A stretch of DNA of 64,000 bases from Dryococelus australis. Lineage: Eukaryota; Arthropoda; Insecta; Phasmatodea; Phasmatidae. Below the pieces are notes generated by a model that saw nothing but the letters and a program-made list of their open reading frames with translations, was not told the origin of the DNA and made no database searches. The stretch lies in contig CM056993.1 in NCBI GenBank assembly GCA_029891345.1, positions 227,150,924 to 227,214,923 of the forward strand, read 5' to 3'. A program made the position numbers and the translations under genes. Positions 33,165 through 42,339 of this stretch are shown here, one piece after another (within the stretch, counting starts at the first letter, position 1; each line of letters opens with the position of its first letter).

Positions 33165-34183
33165 ACACTTAGGCCTTGAAGCAAGCCTCCGTTCCTGACC
33201 GAGGCAGCTCTCGTGTCGGAAGATTCACGCTCTGGGGTGGTGATGAAGAACGGGAGTTCGGGGCTGTGAGGACCAGGCAGTTCTCGAGATATCCGAAAAA
33301 CGCATTCTGGTGGTGAAGGGAGGAGGTGTGTGGCCTTGGATCAATAGCGGGAGATGTGCAGCGCCCTCCGTGGACAGGGCAGTTATCCGAAAACATGTTC
33401 CGACCTTGAGGGGGCCGTGGGCAGATTTTGCGAAGTGCGGCATTCGAAAGGGACAGTCCTCCAGAAATGCATTCTGGGCTGATGTAGGCAGAGGGGGTGG
33501 TTGGTGCTAAACAGGTTTTTGCGATGCTGCATCGACAGCGAGGGTGCGTGACCTTTGACAGAGCAGCCCTCCAGCCAAAGAAAACGAACTCTGTGTTGGA
33601 GTGGGGGGGGGGGGGAACGCATTGCCGAAAAACGCCCTCGGGTGTTGTTGCGTGACCTTGGACAGGAAGTCTCTTTTCGCACAAATACGTGGTCTGAACA
33701 AGGTGATGGGGGGGTTGGAGGGGAGAGCGCAGCACCGACATGAGCAGTTATTGCAGGTTGGTGCCATCTTAGTACTTCGTAAACACTTGTCCAAGATACA
33801 CGTATACACCAGCTCTCTCGACTTCACTGGGTGCGGCGGGTAGTGCGTTTTGTGGCACGACACTGAACATAACCAGGCGTGGCAGCCAGCGGGCTTCGTA
33901 AAGTGTAGAGATATCATATGCCTGAGTGTTAGCTGCGATTATAGTTTCAATATTTATAAAATTTAATAACTTTCTTCAAATTTATTGGGAGAAAAAAAAA
34001 TTTCGGGAATAAAATAATTTTCATGTAAACCTCGTTTCTGAGTTTGGTCGACGAAACTTGCTAGCATTTTCAAGTATCGTTTCGCTAACTAGTGCCATGA
34101 ATTTCACAGGCCTAACGGAAAGAATTTCGAATTATTTTAAATAATTAAAATTAATATATACTTCATTTCTATAAAGTAATTGT
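33165..34183. repeat. Maverick right terminal inverted repeat
   Basis: The reverse complement matches the left TIR from agtatcgtttcgctaact and ggtcgacgaaacttgc through gtaaacctcgtttctgag, tacaccagctctctcgactt, gtgttgttgcgtgaccttgg and gcagccctccagcca. The right copy is longer internally (33.17-33.55 kb). There, GC-rich units carrying agaatgc(a/g)tt(t/c)(t/c)gg and aactgcc(t/c)tgtcc repeat about four times, like subterminal repeats. The 190-codon minus-strand frame 33169-33741 and its neighbours are products of this GC-rich repeat and match nothing. A poly-G tract is at 33602-33615. Confidence 0.88.
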
Positions 34184-34189
34184 TTAGAC

Positions 34190-34330
34190 AAATATAATTT
34201 GGGGTGAAAGGGGCTATAATTTGACGTTAAGAGTTTGGTGTTACGTCGATGAGTGAAGGTTTACAATGTAGGTTTACAAAGTAAACCTCTTCTTAAAATT
34301 TGAGGTTGATGTGGTACAGTCTGGTGTGTA
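34190..34330 (-). pseudogene. Ty3/gypsy pol, first residues of reverse transcriptase
   Basis: The minus strand reads TTDNPIHTRLYHINLKF near 34330-34280. This corresponds to the conserved P-I-x-T-R-x-Y-R-I-P lead-in of gypsy reverse transcriptase. The rest of RT, RNase H and integrase should lie at lower coordinates, but the Maverick TIR begins there. The gene is cut right at the element boundary. Confidence 0.55.
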
Positions 34331-34559
34331 TTGGATTATCAGTTGTTAATACTAACTTTATCTCATAGTCTTTTGTTTCCATAAGTTTCGCTCGCAAACC
34401 TGTCTTTATATAATTGTAGTAATGCCTGTAAGGCTTCTTTCTATTGTTGGGATAATTTATTATTAATATATCCTAGCTTTATGCCGGGGTACACATTTCA
34501 CTGGTTCATATTACATTTATGTAATATTCTATTGAATTACTCATGTCTTGTTTTATAGT

Positions 34560-34870
34560 GTTGATGTTCATTGACACATCTAGTATTTTGTTGTCGTTTG
34601 ATGCATGAATAAACTTTAGTAAGTACTGAAACTAAATAATATATTTCATGAAGTCTACACCTAATATGATGTCAGGCTTAAGATTGTCGATAAATATAAA
34701 TTCCTGTTTAAATTTGTGTTCAGAGATGCTAATATCTGTGGTTGTCCATCACCAGTTCATGCTGTTGTTTTTGCAATTAATGTGGTGTCGATGAGTTCAT
34801 TACATGTTTTTCCATGTAAGTGAACAAGGATGTGCTGAGTTGGTGTTTTGATGAAGTGTGCACAAAACTC
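34560..34870 (-). pseudogene. Ty3/gypsy aspartic protease remnant
   Basis: On the minus strand, LHGKTCNELIDT (about 34800) stands where the D-T-G/S active site is expected: the Asp-Thr pair is present but the following codons are changed. After frame changes come FIFIDNLKPDIILGVDFM (about 34700-34650), the classic I-L-G-x-D-F flap/C-terminal block. It follows gag in the retrotransposon order and cannot make a working enzyme as read. Confidence 0.72.
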
Positions 34871-34927
34871 GTCCTTATTGTGCCAGAGTGCTGTGTTTGT
34901 GACCCAGTTGATTATGGAACTTGTCGC

Positions 34928-36862
34928 TCAGGTTGCTCGTGCGCCTTTCATCATTGCCATGTTGATGTTTGGAGTTTCAGTTGTTGTGTTATCGTATTCA
35001 GTTTCCGTGCGTGGTAACTTGAGTTTAGTGTGACCAATGTCAAATCTGGGTACAAATTCTCTGAATCGCGTGGCAATGTCGGTGTGGAATTCTTGTTTCT
35101 GATTGGGAAACAGCGGGCAACTGGCTGTCTGGTGACCTGTGTACAAATACAGAGTGCAAGTCATGGACGTTTGTGTGTGTGGGCCAATGAAGGTTGCGTG
35201 CACCTTGCCCTCGTCGCGGTTTTGCGGACTGCGGCATTCCGAGATGACATCCCATTCGGCTATAGGAGGCACTTCCTTGTTTATGCTGCTCTCATCATTC
35301 ACAGTCATTGCCTGATGTTTAGCACCCTGGCGATCCCTGTAACTGTGTGTTTCCTTGCGATCGGGTTTCCTCGACCTGCATTCTTTTTCGCGAAACTGAA
35401 TATTGGGAATGATAGGGTCCCTACTTTGTTTCTATTTTACTGGTTTCGTACTTTTTGTTTGGGTTTGTTTAAATTGTTCGAAATTTTCGTTCCCAGCATT
35501 GAATTTCACTATTTCCGTGTAGTTTCTGTTTGGTAGACATTAATGTAGAGAACTCGACACACGTTCATTACACTATGCACCTTTTTTATGTTTTTTTTTT
35601 ATTTTCCCTACGCCTAATTCCCCCTGCAGGCGTTCATGAAATCAGTTTTGTTCGCTTAAGGGGCCTGCCTGACTGTGTCCATGGCTTCTATAGGTACCTC
35701 TGTAATCACATCTGTTTTGTTCTCCTCTTGGTTGGTGCATCCTTATCTGTATGGGAGTAATTCTGTGCTTGTAACTTGTCTCTGTAGGATTTGTCCTGTA
35801 TTGCCATGTTTTGGTGTAATTTTGCACTTGATTTTCTGTATGCCTATGTGGGGTCGTGTTGTTTAATTTAAGTGTGAGATTAGCTAACTGAACTTATAAT
35901 GTCGCAATTTCCTCCTGGAGTTTTGTTGTTTGTAATTCTTGGGCATGAGTTTTGTTTGCTTGTTTATACCTTAATATCCCTGTTTCAATTGTTTGTATAT
36001 TTTGAGGCAGTTACTCGAGTCTGTCATTCTGCAATGGTATTAATTTATTGGCAACTGTTAGCAACAACGATTTCCAAATCAGTTTGACAAGTTCGGCCTC
36101 TGGAAAATGTGGCTCGCCTTCATTTTTGTAGAAAATTAGGTCTTCTACATGGGCCTGGCAGCTTTCGTTTTCTTGTTGTGTTTTAGTGTGAAGCAGTTTT
36201 TTGTACCTGTCAGTATTGTCAATTAGTGTAAATGTTATTCTGCGTTTCTTTTCAATGTGTTGGCATGTTATGCCCTGTCTATTTGTATAGTAGACATTAT
36301 CATATAATCTTTGGCTGTGCCTTGTAATTGAAATTTCAGGTGTCTATGTTTATCTAGTTCTGTCCATACATTAATGTCACTGGCTGTGTTGTATGTGTTC
36401 AAAATTCCTCCAAATTTTCATAACCATTGCCTGTGAATGTGGGAATATGTACTGGGTGTTTTAGAATGTGTCATGCTGGATTTGTAGTGTTAGTTAGTTG
36501 TGCGTGAACTGAGTTGTCTGTTTCATTTATGTATTGGTGTTCTGTGGTATCAGTTATAGTGGCATAATGGTGTTCTGTGGTAGGTATAAAGATTTTAAAT
36601 GATTCTGTTGTATAAGCATAGTCTATAGCCACTTGTTCTGGCCTCGTATATGGTGTGTTCGCGTGTGTCTGGAAATGAGTAATCCAGTGCTGAGTTTTGT
36701 TGTGTGGGTGACCTACGTAGGTTTTCTGGTAATTTTGTAAGCTTTCTGGTTAATTGGTTTTTGTTATTCCTCTAATACATGCTCGGCTTCGCTTAAATCG
36801 ATTGTCACTGTTTTAAGCAGTTTCCTTACTGATTTTGACATAGGCTTCCTTGGCTTACTCAT
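34928..36862 (-). pseudogene. Ty3/gypsy gag (capsid and nucleocapsid) remnant
   Basis: A likely start MSKPRKPMSKSV lies at 36862 (minus). Downstream blocks include PTFTGNGYEN (about 36460), DINVWTELDKHRHLKFQLQG (about 36370) and, in other frames, TDRYKKLLHTKTQQENESCQ (about 36190) with EPHFPEAELVKLIWKSLL. This is the usual gypsy capsid sequence: F-x-G-x-x-Y-E, W, K-x-x-x-L-x-x-x-L-x-G-x-A, Q-x-x-x-E-x-x, P-E-x-x-x-x-x-I. A nucleocapsid-like CTLYLYTGHQTASCPLF (about 35150) keeps the G-H-x4-C end of a zinc knuckle. Many stops. The plus-strand frame 35030-35536 is its antisense shadow. Confidence 0.78.
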
Positions 36863-37289
36863 TCCTACATGTTTGAGTAAAATTTACGTAGCGTAACCTT
36901 AAGAACTAACATGTACACACTGGAAACCTTTCAATTATTGTTCTACAATTAACGCACACACTACTGTGGAGACACTGTGTATGCAAAGGTTAATGTAGCC
37001 CGAGGAGTAGTGTCGTTATATGCATGCATTAAATTTGACAAAGCACAAGCACACACACAGGTACTACAAAATGGTGGGGTGTTTGTTTGCTGGCCTGTTT
37101 TGCTGTTGCTGCAACTTTGCTTGCGCGCTCCTCTGCGACCACAATATGCTGACTCTAAACTTACAATGAAGGGCTTTCTTTACCTTCAATGAACGTTTAA
37201 TGTTATTAGTGTTTACTACTAGATATTGCTATTCGATATTATGAGATATTTCAAACTTTACTTTAAAATTATACTTTTGACTTAGAGGT

Positions 37290-38002
37290 AGGTGGGAAGC
37301 GTGAGGCTCCTCCACCAATTTATATGATTCTTCTTTCGCCAAATGGCCACGCACTCATTAAGGGGCAATGCGTAGTTCAGAAATGGCAAGAGCACTTTAT
37401 ACAAAATACTACATTTATTATCTCCAATTATCATACGAGCAACGATGCTGAATGCATTACAATAATGGCAATACTTCAGGTACTAATCACAGTTATCTTT
37501 ACATTATAAGCTCTGAGTACAAGTTAACTAGAGTTTCATATTGCTCTTAGGAGCCGTCAGAATCAGCATCACTATCCTTCGTCTCACATGACCTGGAATG
37601 CCCTATTGGAGTTATAATTACCCAGAAAGTCAACGACGACTACGACGAGGCTCTCTCAATGGCTGCTTCCTCCTGGAGTCGATCCCGGAACGCTCGGATG
37701 GCGGTCCTCTCAGCAGCGACGACACGGGCGGCTCTCGGCGTGGTCAGGAAGAAAGATGGCCGCGAGCTACCACCGCTCGTCCCTTATATACTCTCACACC
37801 CAGCCTCGTTTAGGCAACCGTTCTCCCTGGCTGTTTTCATAACTCTAGTTGCCGAGGCCGGCTTCCTCCTCTCAGCGTTCGAGCTCGGCCTGGCAACTCT
37901 TGCCTGTGGCGACCACAACAATATGTTTTGTTTACGTGACCGTCCATTATCATTACTGTATGTTCTCCGCATAGGCTGTCAAGCCTCTGCAGTGTCACAA
38001 AT
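37290..38002 (-). repeat. Probable LTR and leader of the Ty3/gypsy element
   Basis: Read on the minus strand, a GC-rich block starts tgtgacactgcagaggcttg at 38002. It has a clear TATA box (gagtatataaggg, 37785-37795), then a transcript-like region agctcgcggccatctttctt and gtcgtcgctgctgagagg. The TATA box lies about 900 bp upstream of the gag start, in the right orientation for a 5' LTR promoter. The 3' LTR, primer-binding site and exact LTR end were not identified. The plus-strand frames 37598-37813 and 37659-38018 and the minus-strand frame 37837-38127 are LTR sequence. Confidence 0.6.
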
Positions 38003-38129
38003 TCATCTGTTGGTATAGTGATGCTTGTTCTGGTTAACACAATTAATACAACTTCGTCACGGATAACTACTATAAAAACTTTATTAATTTCTGTATCTGG
38101 TCGATTTAAAACTAAACTGACAGACACTT

Positions 38130-40380
38130 AAGCAAGAAAATTATAACTGTTATATATTAGGCTTCACTAATTTTCATAGCATTAGGCAAATGTGAAAAAA
38201 ATTATCAGTGCATAGAATAATAAACATACAAACAGTACAAGAACTGTGTCTTTGCAGTGTGTAACTAAAAGGAACAACAAAAAAAAATTATAAATAGTAC
38301 TGCCACTCTCTATAAAATGTATTGAAATGTTCAGATTATTTTTACTGTTGCAGTACTTTCTGAATTACACTAGCCATTACTTAAAAATAATTTTTTCTTT
38401 AAAGTTTCATATTAAATCTACTACATGTTTGCTACTATTCAGTATTTATATAAGAACATTATATTTACATGATTGTATCAAACTTAACACTAACTGGAAA
38501 AAGTGCTAATATGCTACTTATTACAATTGTAAGAGAAAATAAATACTCCTTGCCATTGGTTCGCCTCATTGTGCACATCATGCCATAGATTATTTTTTGC
38601 AATAAAGTTCAGTTAGGGTTCATTATGTATATATGTGGGCCTTATTCCAATAAGAAGGAAGAAGTTTGTATTTTTACTGTCGTACGCTTGCTAAATGTGG
38701 AAGTGTTACAGTACCACGACTGCATCACTCAGTAATAGCTGGTTTCATGGCAGGGTTTTGAATAGGCATCGAACATGGAAAACAAAGGTCTACTAATTCT
38801 AGCAACACACATTCCATATAAAATGTACCTAGCTTTTCCTCCATCTCAGTCTCCCAGAGTTCACTGTCAGTTCAACACGTATTGTGTGAAATCCTGGAGG
38901 ACTCCATATGCCAAAAATGCAGTAATCTTTTTGAGTTATTTGCAACTGTCCTTGAATTCGGTAATAATAGTGATATTTCTTATTCACTTGAAATTCACCA
39001 TCAACTACTCTTACTGCAAGAACTTTCCCTGATTTATAGCAAATGTTGGGTTCATGGAAGATATGCTGAGATTCAGTAATCTCAACTCATAGTCAAAGAC
39101 GTGCGAAGAACATGAAAGTAGCGTACCATCGTGGTCTCATTAAAATGTGACATCTAGAAGCAGCGGTGCTTGACCAGCCCCTCTTCACCCACCCTTTCTC
39201 AAGTCTGTAATGTTAGCAAACTTAAACAACTAACTCTTTAGTTATAAATGTATTGGCAATTGTAATGTACTGGCAGATGACATTTTGTCGTATATTTTTT
39301 CTTTGCTAAAAATAAATTTACCTTACACTGTTGGGAATCTTTTCTGTTACATCATGATATTTACTCGAAATTTTGTGTGGTACATTTACTGTACAGTCAG
39401 GGAATGTTGTTGTACTAGTTATTTACATTTCTTGTAATCATATAAGGTTATTTTCTCTTGCATGCAATAATAATTTGCTTTCCTTAAGTTTAAGTAATTT
39501 TTCAGTTTTTACAGTGAAAAATTGACTGCTCGAGATATATTTCAAAATAAAAAAAATTGCTATTTAAATCTTTCAGAGTAAAAAACGCGCATTAGTGGGG
39601 GCTTATGTTTATTCCAAATTATTCTGGAAATTAACAAGTGTTATATATAATTAAGATAACAGTTATATTCAGAATGTTATTATTATATTGCATGTACTTT
39701 ATGATCATAAAATCATTATATAATTATACTTCAAATAATGCAAACGTGATATGAAGAACAAACTGTATAAAGGAAATTTTTAAAAGAAAAAACGTGGTAA
39801 TATTGTGTATACGTTTAACGATTATGGTTTTTTACACTGGGAAAGGGATTTGCTTGCACAATATTTAATACAGTAGTTTAAACAAAATTGTTTGAAGTCT
39901 TAGTACGTCTCCTAACAAAAAATCGTAGTCGATGCTAATGTATGTCTTTCAGGCTTTAAATACTCAGTATAGTTTTTCTTCACATTTTATTCAGGTGAAG
40001 GCATATTTTAATATAGTAGTGACGATTTTTTTAGCAACAACTCAAAAATTAATTTTTGGTTCACACAAAACCTTTCTCGATGATTTTGTACCTCGTAGTA
40101 CTTTAAAGATTTAATTTTTTTATGTGCAATTTGCAAAAAAAAAAAACTTAGCCTAATTTACACAATGTATTTTAATATTCTTATGTCAATAAAATTTTTT
40201 TATCATAAGTAAATCCAGTTATACATAGTCTTATATTAATTTAAGTATATATATTTATTTAAGAGAGTCTTCATTTGCTTCTAATTATAATTATACATTT
40301 TAGTGGTTCGATAAATTACGGTATGACTTTTCGGTTACAAGTAATTGATACTGTGATTATCGTTACAGGTTGCAGTAGTG
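38130..40380. other. No recognisable gene
   Basis: Very AT-rich DNA with short spurious frames and no motif I recognise on either strand. Confidence 0.55.
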
Positions 40381-40448
40381 GGCTTTAGAACTCCTGTTCT
40401 TCTGAGTAAATAACAAGTACTGCACAACTTGTGCTCGTGCTACAATGA

Positions 40449-41400
40449 ATGGTAAAACTCCATCTTCACACGCATGCCAAAAATTGGGGTGAAAATCAAA
40501 GCTCATCGAGTATGGAAGCAGGATTTACTGTCGAAGAATTTGGCCAGAGTGAAGAAATGTACGGAATAAAATATACTAAACTCATTGTTGGTGGGGATAG
40601 TAATGAATATAAAAAAAATTTGGACGCACGCCCAAACAAAAATGTCACCATCGAAAAAAATGGAATGTACAAATCTTCTTCTACGTAATTTCTGTAATAA
40701 ATTTAAGGGGATTTCAACTACAAGTAACAAACTGAAGAACGACATTGCCATTTTAAAAAAAAAAGCTGGGTGGTAATGTTCTTAGATTCAGGACAGCTGT
40801 TTTTAAAGCTGTACAACACAGGCAGAAAAAAGAACGACAAAGACACGAAAAAGTTGAATATTTAAAGAAACATATATTAAATACCACAAACCACATATTA
40901 GGAGAGCATTCAGTTTGCACAGCGAGAGGTTACTTCCAAAACTAGGATGGTAGCGATCACAATTATACACCAAAACATATTGAAAGTGGTGTGCACGATA
41001 AGATCTCTGGTGTAGTAAAACAAATGAGCAATCGAAGTAGAAGTCTGATACACAATGTGACTAACAACCCTGTAGAACACTATAATTCAGCTGTTACCAA
41101 ATTTGTCGGTGGTAAGAGAATGAACTGCTTCTCTAAACGATCCTTTGCTGGGAGGTGCACAGGAGCAGATGTTAGACACATCACGTACATGGCATTGTAT
41201 ACTTTACACATAACTATGTAGGCTATATAACAAGAGCCCAAGAAAATGTTGCAGAAGTATTTAATACAGGCGTAAAATAAAAATTTAAATCATCAAGACT
41301 AAAAGAAGTACAAAGCCAAAAAAGAGTCGTAAGCCATTATTTACACAGACACTTTCCGATAGATATTATGGGGTCAATGCTGAAAAGCCAGATATGGGTC
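40449..41400 (+). pseudogene. Insect repeat-protein (transposase-like) N-terminal and central part
   Basis: Blocks in two or three frames: KYTKLIVGGDSNEYKKNLDA (about 40580) with D-x-D/G-D-S spacing, CTNLLLRNFCNKFKGIST (about 40670), then RSRSLIHNVTNNPVEHYNSA and KFVGGKRMNCFSKRSFAGRC (about 41030-41150). They match in order a family of insect proteins annotated as transposase-like or uncharacterised, whose members end with a YqaJ nuclease domain (next entry). The G-D-G-D-S block is usually an active-site motif of Mutator-like transposase domains. Stops and frameshifts make this copy inactive. The family assignment is from memory. Confidence 0.6.
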
Positions 41401-41495
41401 CAGAGACATTCAACAGAGAATGCACAGAATTCCTTGATTTATTACATATAAGTGAAACGGAGAAGAAAATAGTTGACAGGGCAACAGTCATACGA

Positions 41496-41660
41496 AGATA
41501 CAGATGTGAATGGAGAGAAAGAAGACGAAGATACAGAGGTGAATGGAGAGTAAGAAGACGAAGAAACCAGAGGTGAATGGAGAGAAAGAATACGAATATA
41601 CAGAGGTGAATGGAGAGAAAGAAGACGAATATACAGAGGTGAATGGAGAGAAAGAAAACG
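41496..41660 (+). repeat. 33-bp tandem repeat in the linker of the YqaJ gene
   Basis: Five units of about 33 bp each contain agaggtgaatggagagaaag followed by aagacgaa. In frame this is a charged E/R-rich linker between the two domains (plus-strand frame 41394-41576; an alternative frame gives D-T-E-V-N-G-E-K-E-D). Copy-number slippage changes length without shifting frame, since 33 is a multiple of three. Confidence 0.9.
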
Positions 41661-41775
41661 AAGAATACTCACAGCATCGCATTTTGGTAGAATTTGAAAC
41701 ATGAGACCATTCACTAATTATGATTCAGAAGTTTACTGTACATTATACAACAGAACTGACACCAAAGAATGACAT

Positions 41776-42320
41776 ATGGAAGGAAAAAAACAGTTTGCAA
41801 AAGAAGTACTAGAGAAAGAACTTAAAATAAAGATTTCGGATTGGGACTGTTTATTGATCCTGACATTCCCTTCTTCGGCGCCAATCCTGATGGACTTGTT
41901 GGCGAAGATGGAATTATTGAAATTAAATGTCCATCTTTTCACAAATGACACATACAGCGGCAATCATAAAAAAAAGAAAATAGCTGCCTGGAATATTGAC
42001 AAATCAGAAAATATTTTGAAAATAAAAACTAATCATAATTTTCATCTGTAAGTTCTAGGACAGTTAGTTACATGTTCCTCGGCGTAAATATAGCTTTTGC
42101 TGCCTATGGACACCACTAGGTACAATGACTGAAAGAATGGAGAGAAATTACAACTTTTGGAACACCGAAATAAAACCAAAATTGGAAAACTTTTTCCTAA
42201 ACTACCTTCTGCCAAGTTAATTAATACATGATACACTAGGCCAATACCAATAAGAAATAGTGTGTACATAACAGAATAACAGATGAGGAAGAAACCGAGG
42301 AAGTAAACTGCGAGAAGCTT
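41776..42320 (+). pseudogene. YqaJ-type (PD-(D/E)xK) nuclease domain
   Basis: The frame from 41776 gives EGKKQFAKEVLEKEL. After a +1 shift near 41835 the other frame reads FIDPDIPFFGANPDGLVGED and IIEIKCPSF (about 41855-41940), the YqaJ core: the catalytic Asp in N-P-D-G-L and the E-x-K pair in I-E-I-K-C-P. Further on, VLGQLVTCSSA and a C-terminal INT-x-YTRPIPIRN (about 42220-42250) fit the family. The intact fold would be an exonuclease/recombinase related to phage lambda exonuclease. At least one frameshift and several stops interrupt it. It is linked to the 40.4-41.4 kb blocks by the repeat linker. Confidence 0.72.
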
Positions 42321-42339
42321 CATTTCTGGCAGCAAAAAT

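Larger units (their letters stand above)
18790..34183. mobile_element. Decayed Maverick/Polinton (virus-like DNA transposon)
   Basis: Long inverted repeats at 18790-19640 and 33165-34183 bracket about 15.4 kb, the usual 15-20 kb size of Mavericks. Between them are recognisable remnants of integrase with chromodomain, DUF8207-like protein, fibre-like protein, packaging ATPase, PLA2-like protein, adenain-type protease, penton-like and major capsid proteins. The layout is two divergent blocks, minus strand 20.4-23.5 kb and plus strand 23.7-27.3 kb, meeting near 23.6-23.7 kb, which would be the shared promoter region. Every gene has stops or frameshifts, so the copy is dead. Expected 6-bp target-site duplications are not visible at the edges I can place, and no PolB remnant was found inside. 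Confidence 0.88.

Noticed and set aside
33169..33741. 190-codon ORF, the longest in the window
   Set aside because: Lies in the GC-rich internal repeats of the Maverick right TIR, with matching frames in overlapping orientations and a partner sequence in the left TIR; no protein family.
35030..35536. 168-codon plus-strand ORF with hydrophobic segments
   Set aside because: It is the antisense of the gypsy gag/nucleocapsid remnant; hydrophobicity comes from reading the complement of a polar coding sequence.
37659..38018. 119-codon ORF with apparent membrane segment
   Set aside because: Overlaps the LTR-like promoter block with a TATA box on the other strand; no family and the matching minus-strand frame is also LTR.
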